From NCBI GenBank assembly GCA_905221085.1, contig CAJNBT010000007.1, positions 62,001 through 126,000 of the forward strand: 64,000 nt of DNA. Direction: 5' to 3'. Origin of the DNA: a bacterium (GTDB lineage Bacteria > Bacillota > Bacilli > Lactobacillales > Streptococcaceae). This document shows, one piece after another, positions 7,659 to 15,433 of the stretch. Numbering within the stretch: the first letter of the stretch is position 1; each line of letters starts with the position of its first letter. Under the pieces are notes generated by a model. The model was not told the origin of the DNA. It saw nothing but the letters and a program-made list of their open reading frames with translations, and made no database searches. The position numbers and the translations under genes are program-made.

Positions 7659-8516
7659 TCACTGTAATAATAATTGTAATTCAGCTTTTTTTCTTGCTTC
7701 TACTTCTGACAACTTCGTACTATCCCAAACATAAGCTAAAGATTTTCCTTTATTATACACCAACCATACTTTGAACTGCTCAACTCTCCTTATCTCCTCC
7801 CATTTTGTCTGATCAAGTAATTCTGGTATTTCTAGGCTAGTCACGAAGTTTGTTTGAGTCATTTCTTTTTCTAACCTATTTATGAAGGAAGGATGATATT
7901 GATTAAATTCTTCAATTAAAACTTGATTTACTTGATAGAAATAATGACGAAGAGATGAGCCCTGACACTCTATGTATTCTCTTATTGACTGTTTGATAGC
8001 TGATTCGTCATCAACTCTGTAGACTCTTAATAAATCAATCAAACGAAAAGAAAGAGCCTGCTTTGAAACCCCTAAATCTCTCTTAACCTTATCAAAATCA
8101 TCGCCCGAATAATAAATTTTAGATAAAAGAACAATATCAGGCATTAATACAATAGCCGAAAAAATATTGGCTTCTCGTTCTAAAATACATTCTTGATTAT
8201 CAACACACTCTGCAAAAAAATTGCCTTCATGTTCCAAGATAAAATGTCCTAGTTCATGACACAGTGTAAAATTTTGCTTCACTTTAGGATTATCCTTCTC
8301 GTAAGAGATGGTAACACCTAATTCATCGATAACAGTCAATCCTTCAATCTTTTGATTAGAAAAGTGGTGGCTAAACACTTGAATCTGATGTTTTTTAATA
8401 CAATGTTGAAAAAAATAGTTAAAACTATAGTTTAGTACTGAAATACCGTTATCTTTCATGAATTGGTATAACATATGTTTTGTGGACTTACTAATTCTTG
8501 TATATAATTTATCCAA
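7659..8516 (-). CDS. ImmA/IrrE (COG2856, M78) family metallopeptidase
   Basis: 285-aa protein with the zinc-peptidase motif HELGHFILEHEGNF near residues 89-102 and the third ligand region LEREANIFSAIVLMP near 113-127, both typical of ImmA/IrrE proteases. The N-terminal 85 residues and the C-terminal 120 residues are helical and of unknown role. Known family members cleave XRE-type repressors after a DNA-damage or phage signal (ImmA on ImmR in ICEBs1, CapP on CapH in CBASS loci). A TTG start at 8514-8516 with AAAGGAGG nine bases upstream is used. It is the last gene of a run XRE regulator, membrane protein, protease; its natural target is probably that XRE protein. Confidence 0.85.
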   Translation of the reverse strand: MDKLYTRISKSTKHMLYQFMKDNGISVLNYSFNYFFQHCIKKHQIQVFSHHFSNQKIEGLTVIDELGVTISYEKDNPKVKQNFTLCHELGHFILEHEGNFFAECVDNQECILEREANIFSAIVLMPDIVLLSKIYYSGDDFDKVKRDLGVSKQALSFRLIDLLRVYRVDDESAIKQSIREYIECQGSSLRHYFYQVNQVLIEEFNQYHPSFINRLEKEMTQTNFVTSLEIPELLDQTKWEEIRRVEQFKVWLVYNKGKSLAYVWDSTKLSEVEARKKAELQLLLQ

Positions 8517-8542
8517 AGAATGATTCCTCCTTTAGAACACCT

Positions 8543-8577
8543 CCACCAAACTAAACCAAATTGGTTGAGTTTGGTGG
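8543..8577. promoter_or_regulatory. 35-bp imperfect palindrome between membrane-protein and ImmA genes
   Basis: CCACCAAACTAAACCAA is followed by its near-perfect inverse (one arm mismatch). No T-run follows it on the minus strand, so it is not a standard terminator. It could be an operator for an internal promoter, or an RNA hairpin that sets the ratio of the two gene products. Confidence 0.6.
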
Positions 8578-8605
8578 GTAAAGAAAGTGGACGACTGCCC
8601 ACGAT

Positions 8606-10150
8606 CTATTGTTTATTTTCTTTTGATTTTTCAAATGATGTAATTTTCCTAATCTCAACTTCTTTATTAGGGTAAATTATTTTTAAAATATTATTTCCAT
8701 TATCGTTCTCGAATAATAATTTTGTTTCCTCAGGAATATATTTTGAATCTCGAATAATTAATTCTGGATATCTGTTAATATTATCACTGGATAAATTGCC
8801 ATAATCATCTATTACTTCCAAATCCTTTTTTTGGATACCTTTATATATCTTTGAAAAAAGTGGTCTAACCAATTCTTTCGCATAGTATGATATTGGATTC
8901 TTAAAATGTTTCTTAATTTTTTTGTCAAAAATAAAATATAGTGAATATAAGAAAAAGGCCAAGAACAACTTATCAAACCCATCTAAGAGTTTAGCTTGAG
9001 GAGAAGAAATGCATATTTTATTCTCTGTACTAGAAATCCAATTAAAAAAATCCAAACTATAGTGTTTATCTCCCAAATAATTTACAATTAGATAAAGAAC
9101 CAACACATATAAATTTATTTCAATTTTTAAAATTAAAATATTCTTTTTCACAATATTTTGATTACTTTTAGTATTATATCTACCAGATAACGGACTATCT
9201 TCCTGGAATAAATTCCACATATCCTCAGAAACTAATAAAGAAATCATTGTAATACCTAGCGCGACAGCTACCCATGTATTTTTATCAATCCATCCCAAAA
9301 CAAAAGTTGCAACTAAAAGTAATATGAAGAATGTACTATTGACTCTGGCGAACTCAAAAAGTATACTTAAAAGATTTTTAAAAAAATATAGATCCGTGAT
9401 AAATGCAATTATAATAACGATTAGGAGCCACCACTGATTTGGTATAGGTTGTAGTAGACTAACTTGAACCAATATAAACTGTAAAATCAGATATATTAGT
9501 TTAATACCAGATACTTGGTCTTCTTCTTTGGATATATATCGTTGAAGATTATAGAAATCATAATTCCCTAATTCCACATCACTATAATTTCGAAAAACAA
9601 TTTTTTTAGTTTTTATAATTTTATGTCTTAAAGTTAGAAAAATGCCCCCAGAAATTACATATAACACAAAAAAAATCCATAGCAATGTCAAATTTTTAGA
9701 CAAATATCCTTGACTGAAATGGATAATTAAGAACATTAATAAAACGATAACGTAAAATAATCCATCTGCTTTATAGTTGTTAATTATTTTTGAAAAAGTC
9801 TTTGTTGATGAATTTTTTTTGTACAAATAAAGATTATTTATTATCAACTTATTTGATTTTTCGTTATAAAAATAATCTATTAGTAATTTATAATCTTCGA
9901 AATCATTTACATATTCTCCATTTTTTATTACCTTACGAAGTTCTTTAATTTGTTTATTTATTATATTCCTTTCTTCTTTATCGATTAATATATCTGTCTT
10001 AACTTGATTCTGTAAATTTATATATTTCAGTATATCAGCGTTTACTTGCTCCACCATGTCAACATATTTTTTTTTCATTTCTTCATCAAGGTGTGAATAA
10101 CGCTCTTTATAGTTTTTTTCATAAGTTATATTTATTTGTTTACTCTCCAT
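8606..10150 (-). CDS. Polytopic membrane protein with N-terminal coiled coil, 514 aa
   Basis: No family recognised. The first about 125 residues are charged, helical and probably coiled coil (KKKYVDMVEQVNADILKYIN, then KEERNIINKQIKELRK). About eight hydrophobic segments follow, for example FYVIVLLMFLIIHF, TLLWIFFVLYVISGGIFL, LIYLILQFILVQVSLL, WWLLIVIIIAFITDLYFF, FFILLLVATFVLGWI, WVAVALGITMISLLV, INLYVLVLYLIVNYLG and KLFLAFFLYSLYFIF, and then a cytoplasmic tail of about 90 residues. ATG at 10150 chosen: GGAAG lies 8 bases before it and it overlaps the XRE stop codon (ATGGAGAGTAA). Lying between a repressor gene and a repressor-cleaving protease gene suggests regulated, perhaps toxic, membrane activity. 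Confidence 0.7.
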   Translation of the reverse strand: MESKQINITYEKNYKERYSHLDEEMKKKYVDMVEQVNADILKYINLQNQVKTDILIDKEERNIINKQIKELRKVIKNGEYVNDFEDYKLLIDYFYNEKSNKLIINNLYLYKKNSSTKTFSKIINNYKADGLFYVIVLLMFLIIHFSQGYLSKNLTLLWIFFVLYVISGGIFLTLRHKIIKTKKIVFRNYSDVELGNYDFYNLQRYISKEEDQVSGIKLIYLILQFILVQVSLLQPIPNQWWLLIVIIIAFITDLYFFKNLLSILFEFARVNSTFFILLLVATFVLGWIDKNTWVAVALGITMISLLVSEDMWNLFQEDSPLSGRYNTKSNQNIVKKNILILKIEINLYVLVLYLIVNYLGDKHYSLDFFNWISSTENKICISSPQAKLLDGFDKLFLAFFLYSLYFIFDKKIKKHFKNPISYYAKELVRPLFSKIYKGIQKKDLEVIDDYGNLSSDNINRYPELIIRDSKYIPEETKLLFENDNGNNILKIIYPNKEVEIRKITSFEKSKENKQ

Positions 10151-10478
10151 CAAATATCTTCCTTCTTTTCTCCATAAATTCAATCAACTCTTTCTTGAAA
10201 ATTTCCTTTTCCTCATCAGTCAATCCTTTTGAGTTCATACGGAAAAGTAACTCAATATTATCTAATTTGTCTTCTGTATTATCTGAATTTCCAACTAAGT
10301 AATCCACCGACACATTCAAAATCTGTGCGATTTTAATTAGATTTTCTTGTGTTGGTTTTTTTACCCCCCGTTCCCATGAAGCATAAGCAGGTTGCGAAAT
10401 CCCTAGTTTTTCAGCAACATCAACTTGGGTTAATTGTGCTTGTTTTCGTAGAGTTTTTAAGCGTTCCGAAAATTCCAT
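10140..10478 (-). CDS. XRE-family transcriptional regulator (112 aa)
   Basis: Residues 3-60 are a standard Cro/CI helix-turn-helix: RLKTLRKQAQLTQVDVAEKL, GISQPAYASWERGVKKPT, LIKIAQILNVSVDYLVG. The C-terminal half is a short acidic-basic helical tail (LTDEEKEIFKKELIEFMEKR), as in ImmR-like repressors. Start ATG at 10478 has AGAGG 7 bases upstream; an upstream in-frame ATG at 10514 has none and is rejected. Its promoter overlaps a divergent plus-strand promoter with a palindrome between them, so it likely represses both. It overlaps the membrane-protein gene by 11 bases. Confidence 0.9.
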   Translation of the reverse strand: MEFSERLKTLRKQAQLTQVDVAEKLGISQPAYASWERGVKKPTQENLIKIAQILNVSVDYLVGNSDNTEDKLDNIELLFRMNSKGLTDEEKEIFKKELIEFMEKRRKIFDGE

Positions 10479-10521
10479 TCTATTCCTCTTAAAATTTTTA
10501 AAGAAATTTTTCAAAAATCTA

Positions 10522-10555
10522 TTGACAATTATAACTGTTAGTTATATAATGTGAA
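10522..10555. promoter_or_regulatory. Overlapping divergent promoters with central operator palindrome
   Basis: Plus strand: TTGACA (10522-10527), 17 bases, TATAAT (10545-10550), a perfect sigma-A consensus. Minus strand: TTCACA (10550-10555 reversed), 16 bases, TATAAT (10528-10533 reversed). Between them ATAACT-GTT-AGTTAT (10531-10545) is a perfect inverted repeat overlapping both -10 regions, the likely XRE binding site. The layout is that of a lysogeny-type genetic switch. Confidence 0.85.
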
Positions 10556-10590
10556 TATAGCTGATGGTTATAAAAATTGTAAAAATAATA

Positions 10591-10734
10591 ATGCTTAACT
10601 TCAGCATCACGATCTTTGAAAATTTAATAAAAAGTGCGTCTGACAACCAGAGGACTGCTCGCCAAAACTACACTAAACTTCGTACCTTTATTGTAAATGT
10701 TTTGGAAAGAAAAGTCAAGTCTATTTATGGTTGA
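10591..10734 (+). pseudogene. 47-codon plus-strand remnant behind the strong divergent promoter
   Basis: ATG to TGA frame reading MLNFSITIFENLIKSASDNQ and ending in TFIVNVLERKVKSIYG. It lacks a good ribosome binding site. It looks like the tail of a longer element gene joined to unrelated sequence. I cannot name the family. Position just after the switch promoter is where excision, replication or transfer genes of an integrative element would start. Confidence 0.4.
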
Positions 10735-10807
10735 AGTGAAGATATAAAACATTTTTGTGGGCTTCCACGCATTTCGGACTTTCGCACTTTTCCGAATAGT
10801 AAAGTGA

Positions 10808-11020
10808 ACTAGCTTCGCCAAAGGGCGTAAGAGAATCCATGGGTATGATAATGACTACTTTTTGAGATTGGCTGGGAAAGCGATGGTAATTCATGCAATG
10901 CACCTTGCTAAACGTTACCACCGTGAAAGAGAGTTCCTTCAACCAAATAACTTTTCGTTACTGCTGTCTATCTACCTTAATAGACTCATTCTCAAGCTAC
11001 TAAGTCTTCTTTTTTCTTAG
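10808..11020 (+). pseudogene. Open-frame fragment of a decayed element gene
   Basis: A 70-codon open stretch without a usable start reads TSFAKGRKRIHGYDNDYFLR and LAGKAMVIHAMHLAKRYHRE, then runs into the terminator below. The composition is that of a real cytoplasmic protein tail (many K/R/H), so it is probably the end of a truncated replication or transfer gene. Family not recognised. Confidence 0.4.
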
Positions 11021-11032
11021 TAGCTTTTTTAC
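10995..11032 (+). terminator. Intrinsic terminator
   Basis: AGCTACTAAG, loop of T/C, CTTAGTAGCT and T6. It ends transcription from the plus-strand switch promoter. Confidence 0.85.
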
Positions 11033-11054
11033 TATTATAATAAGGGAGAAAACT

Positions 11055-11301
11055 ATGACAAACTTTTTTCGCACTACTCTGTCAAAGACTTTACGATAAT
11101 TACACATTTACTTATAGAATCTTCAGTTCATCTGATAAACTAATCGCACAACTATACACTCAAGCTTTGAATAACTTAGAGTCTTTAGCAAAGAAATCAA
11201 TTGTTACAGGATTTTCTCATGCTGAAGTGGCATTCTATACTAGAATGTTTAAACATAAACTCTCCACTCACTACTACTCAACAGTGAAGCTACCATCTTA
11301 A
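11055..11301 (+). pseudogene. Frameshifted small element gene (about 81 aa when repaired)
   Basis: ATG with AGGGAG upstream begins MTNFFRTTLSKTLR and stops; a one-base shift near 11092 restores DNYTFTYRIFSSSDKLIAQL and continues to [12 protein letters not shown], stop at 11301. It is the first of three small plus-strand genes with good ribosome binding sites that lie between the switch region and rpsI. Function not recognised. Confidence 0.6.
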
Positions 11302-11336
11302 CTTTTTTTATTTTACAATCAGAAAGGAAACAACTT

Positions 11337-11633
11337 ATGATCCCAGAAACTTTAAAAATGAAACCAGAATTTATTGGTCCAGCTTACTATGAAAAATTAG
11401 GAAACACTCCTCGTTATGTCTTTGGTAAAGAAGGAAAGTACCAAAGACATATTCTAAATAGTGAAACTCATGGTGCCTTCCACGTTATTACACCTGCTTC
11501 TACCACTGTCTTTCCAGAAGATGCTCTTGTTGAGGTAGTCAACTCTATTTTCTTATCAGATACTTCGCTGAATGTAAATTCTGTCGTACCTGCTCTCAAC
11601 GTTTTTACTGAGAAACTAATACTCAAGAAATAA
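11337..11633 (+). CDS. Hypothetical element protein, 98 aa
   Basis: ATG start with AGAAAGG 9 bases upstream. The sequence [20 protein letters not shown] then [13 protein letters not shown] and [18 protein letters not shown] suggests a compact alpha/beta fold; no signal peptide or membrane segment. Small proteins of this kind occur in the replication and regulation modules of streptococcal plasmids and integrative elements, but I cannot assign a family. Intact, in contrast with its neighbours. Confidence 0.6.
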   Translation: MIPETLKMKPEFIGPAYYEKLGNTPRYVFGKEGKYQRHILNSETHGAFHVITPASTTVFPEDALVEVVNSIFLSDTSLNVNSVVPALNVFTEKLILKK

Positions 11634-11654
11634 TAAAATAAATGAGGGAATAAA

Positions 11655-11795
11655 ATGGTTAAAACTGGATTAAACTATGGAATCTATGAGACTCTAACCC
11701 ATAGTGATACGATTACAACTAAGACTTACGTTAACACTTCAAATGTCATTCCAATGGCTGTTGGAGAGATTTCTTATCATTCCCTAAATAAATAA
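11655..11795 (+). CDS. Hypothetical small protein, 46 aa
   Basis: ATG start with GAGGG upstream; product MVKTGLNYGIYETLTHSDTI followed by TTKTYVNTSNVIPMAVGEIS and a short tail. It follows the 98-aa gene by 21 bases, so they are probably co-transcribed. It may be a truncated version of a longer element protein. Nothing of function can be said. Confidence 0.45.
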   Translation: MVKTGLNYGIYETLTHSDTITTKTYVNTSNVIPMAVGEISYHSLNK

Positions 11796-11815
11796 TGGTG
11801 TGAATTTTGCTAAAA

Positions 11816-11858
11816 ATCGTCAAAAAAACACCCCATGGTGTGAACCATGAAGTGTTGT
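11816..11858 (-). terminator. rpsI terminator (element-borne)
   Basis: On the minus strand a 13-bp stem, AACACTTCATGGT with ACCATGGGGTGTT, and T7. It replaces the original terminator now found at 1475-1501. Confidence 0.9.
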
Positions 11859-11881
11859 AAATGCTGTATTGTAGCTGATTC

Positions 11882-12274
11882 TTAACGTTTTGAGAACTGG
11901 CTAGCTTTACGAGCTTTCTTAAGACCTGGTTTTTTACGTTCAACTTTACGTGAGTCACGTGTAAGAAGTCCTGCGCGTTTCAATGAATCGCGGAAGTCTG
12001 GGTCTACTTGAAGAAGGGCACGAGCGATACCGTGACGGATAGCTCCTGATTGACCAGCGTATCCACCACCTACAACGTTAACGAAAACGTCGTATGAACC
12101 TACAGTTGAAGTAACTGCGAATGGTTGGTTGATAACAAGACGAAGGTCAGCGTGTGGGATGTACTCTTCAACATCTTTTTTGTTAACAGTGATTTTACCA
12201 GTTCCTGGAACAAGGCGAACGCGTGCAACAGCGTTTTTACGACGTCCAGTACCTGCATATTGTGCTTGTGACAT
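11882..12274 (-). CDS. rpsI: 30S ribosomal protein S9
   Basis: 130-aa small-subunit protein. It starts [20 protein letters not shown], contains [21 protein letters not shown] near residues 68-88 and ends in [16 protein letters not shown], the C-terminal tail that reaches the P-site tRNA. It lies 18 bases after rplM, the usual order. Its last 51 bases are duplicated at 1525-1575: the island used this 3' end as its integration site and rebuilt it with synonymous codons, so the protein is unchanged. Confidence 0.98.
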   Translation of the reverse strand: MSQAQYAGTGRRKNAVARVRLVPGTGKITVNKKDVEEYIPHADLRLVINQPFAVTSTVGSYDVFVNVVGGGYAGQSGAIRHGIARALLQVDPDFRDSLKRAGLLTRDSRKVERKKPGLKKARKASQFSKR

Positions 12275-12292
12275 ACTTTATTGTTCCTTTCC

Positions 12293-12739
12293 TTAGATAA
12301 GTCCTGAAATATCAAGAACTTCTGGTTGTTGTGCAGCGTGAGTGTGCTCAGCTCCAACAAATACTTTCAACTTCATACCTTGAGCGCGTCCAAGAGTATT
12401 GTGTGGAAGCATACCTTTAACTGATTTCTCGATCAAACGTACTGCATTTTTAGAACGAAGTTCACCTGCAGAGATTTGTTTCAATCCACCTGGGTGGTTT
12501 GAGTGAGTGTAGTAGATTTTATCAGTTGCTTTTTTACCAGTCAATTTAACTTTTTCAGCATTGATAACAATCACAAAGTCACCTGTATCAGTGTGTGGTG
12601 TAAATGTTGGTTTGTTTTTTCCGCGAAGTACGCTAGCAACTACTGCAGAAAGACGTCCAAGTGGTACATCAGTTGCGTCAACTACGTACCATTTACGTTC
12701 AACTTGGCCTGGTTTAGCCATAAATGTTGTTTTGTTCAT
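12293..12739 (-). CDS. rplM: 50S ribosomal protein L13
   Basis: 148-aa large-subunit protein. Landmarks are [20 protein letters not shown] near residues 18-37, [18 protein letters not shown] near 53-70, [11 protein letters not shown] near 75-85 and [12 protein letters not shown] near 110-121, all standard for L13. First gene of the rplM-rpsI operon, with an L13-type leader and its own promoter upstream. The start ATG has AGGAG seven bases before it. Confidence 0.98.
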   Translation of the reverse strand: MNKTTFMAKPGQVERKWYVVDATDVPLGRLSAVVASVLRGKNKPTFTPHTDTGDFVIVINAEKVKLTGKKATDKIYYTHSNHPGGLKQISAGELRSKNAVRLIEKSVKGMLPHNTLGRAQGMKLKVFVGAEHTHAAQQPEVLDISGLI

Positions 12740-12747
12740 GATTTCTC

Positions 12748-12850
12748 CTATATATAGTTCGATTTTTGTTTACGGTGATGGGTGTTCCTTCCCATCGAAA
12801 AGTATTTGGAAGGTTCCGGGGCCTTTCAAATGGGGTAAACAATACCGCCT
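12748..12850 (-). ncRNA. L13-type ribosomal protein leader
   Basis: The 5' untranslated region contains nested complementary arms (GGCGGTATTGTTTACCCC ... GATGGG with CCCATC, and GGAAGG/CCTTCC pairs) close to the rplM start. A Firmicutes leader that binds L13 for autoregulation is known at this place. The match is by position and general structure only. Confidence 0.6.
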
Positions 12851-12853
12851 ACT

Positions 12854-12883
12854 ATAATACCAAATTTTACCCCTAAAAGTCAA
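12854..12883 (-). promoter_or_regulatory. rplM-rpsI promoter
   Basis: Minus strand: TTGACT (12878-12883), 18 bases, TATTAT (12854-12859). Confidence 0.7.
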
Positions 12884-12927
12884 TAGATATGAAAAATATT
12901 TTTCTGAATTCCACTCTTTTTATCTCT

Positions 12928-12953
12928 AAAAAAACCTCGCTTTCGCGAGGCTC
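12928..12953 (-). terminator. Terminator of the ABC-2 transporter operon
   Basis: GCCTCGC, GAAA, GCGAGGT and T7 on the minus strand. Confidence 0.9.
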
Positions 12954-12955
12954 TT

Positions 12956-14155
12956 CTATTTATAAGATAAGGCACGTTTAAAGGTTTTCCAAGGACCTAA
13001 ATCATCTGTCTGCAAAACGAGACTAGCATACATGCGTCCGATAAATCCTGTTGCTACCACTGCAAAAATCACTGTAATAGCAAGTGAAATCCATGCTTCT
13101 GCTCCCCCTGCATAGCCATTAATGGTTCTAAATGGCATAAAGAAGGTCGAAATAAAGGGAATATAAGAACCAATCTTCAAGATGAGATTGTCACCGGCTG
13201 CACCTAGAGCTGTCACTCCAAAAAAACCACCTATAATCAAAATCATCAAAGGCGACAAGGCTTTTCCTGAGTCCTCAGGACGAGAAACCATAGAACCTAG
13301 GAAGGCTGCTAAAACAACGTACATAAAGAGGCTAACCAAGACAAACAATAAGGTGTTGAGCGAGAAAGCCTCTCCTATATGGTTTAAAATACCAGATTGT
13401 GCCAAGATTGGTAGGTCTTTAAAGAGCAGAATGGCAGCAAGTCCACCCACAACATAAATGCCAATATGGGTCAAAATCACAAGAAGCAGAGCCAGCATGC
13501 GAGCGTAGAAATAATGACTAGCTCGGATACTAGAGAAGACCACCTCCATAATTTTGGTTCCTTTCTCGCTAGCCACTTCCTGAGCAGTGACACTAGCATA
13601 AGTAATCAAAATCATATAAAGGAATAAACCAAGCCCTGCGGCCGCAAAGGTTTGAATCATTTTTTTATTTTCCTTGGATTCATCAATTTTCTCCGTAAAG
13701 TTAACTGTTTGTTCCAAGCGTTTTTTCTGTTCTTGTGACAAATTGGCTGCCGAACGATTGAGTTGATCTTGAAGCTCATTTAACTTGCTCGTTACTCCTA
13801 GCTTAATAGCAATCTCAAGGGAAGTTTCACCGTGATAAACTGCCTTCAAGACACTATCCTCTTGGTCAATGGTCATATAGCCTTTTAATTTTTTATCCTT
13901 GATAGCAGCTTGAGCACTTGCTTCATCCTGATAATCAAAATTGAGACCATTGGTAGATTTAAGACTGTCTGTCACAGCTGGAACAGTGCTGACTACTGCT
14001 ATCTTGCCACTCTGAGCCATAGAAGAGCCTTGAAGATAGCCAATTCCCCCAGAGAGACCGATAAACAAGAATGGTGAAATCACCATAAAGAAGAAACTCC
14101 ACGATTTGACATGTCGAAGATAGGTTTCCTTCATTACAACCCACATATTTCTCAT
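12956..14155 (-). CDS. ABC-2 type transporter permease (NatB/YhaP-like)
   Basis: 399-aa membrane protein. One N-terminal segment (FFFMVISPFLFIGLSGGIGY), a large extracytoplasmic part of about 130 residues, and then five to six segments in the C-terminal half (for example LLVILTHIGIYVVGGLAAIL and SLFMYVVLAAFLGSMV). This layout is that of ABC-2 exporters of the NatB/YhaP type, which work with one ATPase gene. It overlaps the ATPase gene by 4 bases (coupled translation). Known relatives export sodium ions or antimicrobials; substrate here is unknown. Confidence 0.85.
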   Translation of the reverse strand: MRNMWVVMKETYLRHVKSWSFFFMVISPFLFIGLSGGIGYLQGSSMAQSGKIAVVSTVPAVTDSLKSTNGLNFDYQDEASAQAAIKDKKLKGYMTIDQEDSVLKAVYHGETSLEIAIKLGVTSKLNELQDQLNRSAANLSQEQKKRLEQTVNFTEKIDESKENKKMIQTFAAAGLGLFLYMILITYASVTAQEVASEKGTKIMEVVFSSIRASHYFYARMLALLLVILTHIGIYVVGGLAAILLFKDLPILAQSGILNHIGEAFSLNTLLFVLVSLFMYVVLAAFLGSMVSRPEDSGKALSPLMILIIGGFFGVTALGAAGDNLILKIGSYIPFISTFFMPFRTINGYAGGAEAWISLAITVIFAVVATGFIGRMYASLVLQTDDLGPWKTFKRALSYK

Positions 14156-15045
14156 ACTTCCACCCCTGATTCTAGTTTAAAGATTTCATCGATTGTTGGC
14201 GCTTGCTGGTCAAAGGTTGCGATGTATTGCCCCTGAGTCAAGATTGGGAAGAGTTCCCTTCCAGCACTCTCATCCTCCAAGATCAATTTCCAACTGCCTT
14301 GCTTGGTCAAGCTCACCTGTTTGACATGAGGAAGTTTTTCCAATTCTTCCTTGCTTCGTTCACTTGAAACAAAGAGACGCGTTTTCCCGTATTGATTACG
14401 GACATCCTGAACTGGTCCATGCAAGACCACACGGCCATCTCGGATCATGAGAATATCATCACAAAGCTCCTCGACGTTAGTCATGACATGGTCAGAAAAG
14501 ATAATGGTTGCTCCGCGCTCTTTTTCCTGAAAAATGACTTGCTTGAGCAATTCTGTATTGACTGGGTCCAATCCACTGAAAGGCTCATCCAAGATAATCA
14601 AGTCTGGCTCATGAATCAGAGTAATAATGAGCTGAATCTTCTGCTGATTTCCTTTTGACAGACTCTTAATTTTATCTGTCAGCTTCCCTTTCACTTCCAA
14701 CCTCTTCATCCATTGAGGGAGTTTTTCCTTGATTTCTTTGGCATCCATGCCCTTTAGAGTCGCCAAATAGCGAACTTGTTCAAGGACTGTCAATTTAGGC
14801 ATGAGACTGCGTTCTTCAGGCAGATAGCCAATCTGAGCATAGGTTTCCTGACGAATATCCTGACCATCCAGACTGATTTCTCCTTGATATTCTAAAAACT
14901 TCAAAATACTATGGAAAATCGTTGTCTTACCAGCACCGTTTTTCCCGACTAATCCCAAAATACGACCTGGTCGCGCTTGAAAGTCAATACCAAACAAAAC
15001 TTGCTTGGGTCCAAAACTTTTCTCTAGACTTCTTACTTCTAGCAT
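14152..15045 (-). CDS. ABC transporter ATP-binding protein (partner of ABC-2 permease)
   Basis: 297-aa ATPase with Walker [13 protein letters not shown] near residues 32-43, signature LSKGNQQKIQLI near 129-140 and Walker B LIILDEPFSGLDP near 149-161. The signature lacks the second Gly of LSGGQ, as is common in the NatA/YhaQ/EcsA branch. The C-terminal about 90 residues form the regulatory domain typical of drug or ion exporters. It provides energy to the overlapping permease at the inner face of the membrane. Confidence 0.9.
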   Translation of the reverse strand: MLEVRSLEKSFGPKQVLFGIDFQARPGRILGLVGKNGAGKTTIFHSILKFLEYQGEISLDGQDIRQETYAQIGYLPEERSLMPKLTVLEQVRYLATLKGMDAKEIKEKLPQWMKRLEVKGKLTDKIKSLSKGNQQKIQLIITLIHEPDLIILDEPFSGLDPVNTELLKQVIFQEKERGATIIFSDHVMTNVEELCDDILMIRDGRVVLHGPVQDVRNQYGKTRLFVSSERSKEELEKLPHVKQVSLTKQGSWKLILEDESAGRELFPILTQGQYIATFDQQAPTIDEIFKLESGVEV

Positions 15046-15159
15046 CTTTCACCTCCGAAATGTCTTGCACTCATTATACTCCTTTTTGATAGCCTTTACA
15101 ATGCTTTCCGTCCATTTTTATAAGACTAATGATATGTAAAATATGGCCTGGAGCACTTT

Positions 15160-15311
15160 TATACTCAATGAAAATCAAAGAGCAAACTAGGAAGCTAGCC
15201 GTAGGCTGCTCAAAGCACTGCTTTGAGGTTGTAGATAGAACTGACGAAGTCAGTAACATATATACGGCAAGGCGAAGCTGACATGGTTTGAAGAGATTTT
15301 CGAAGAGTATT
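15160..15311 (+). repeat. BOX element, A1-B1-C1
   Basis: Begins with TATACTCAATGAAAATCAAA (boxA) and ends with GAGATTTTCGAAGAGTAT (boxC); one boxB copy with ACTGACGAAGTCAGT lies between. Its length of about 152 bp equals one A, one B and one C unit. BOX elements are mitis-group-specific repeats. It sits between the ABC-2 operon and the pheT terminator; 15046-15433 holds no gene. Confidence 0.95.
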
Positions 15312-15402
15312 AGTGATAAATCCATTATACAGTAGCAAACTCGATTTATCACCTACACTCCTCAACTGTCCATTTTTGATCCTGAATTGTTATTTGAAAA
15401 GA

Positions 15403-15428
15403 AAAAATCCACCCTGGAGGATGGATTG
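15403..15428 (-). terminator. pheT terminator
   Basis: ATCCATCC, loop, GGTGGAT and T6 on the minus strand. Confidence 0.85.
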
Positions 15429-15433
15429 ATGCT

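Noticed and set aside
10624..10942. Two overlapping minus-strand frames of 65 and 73 codons
   Set aside because: Composition is not protein-like; the coherent reading here is on the plus strand as gene remnants.
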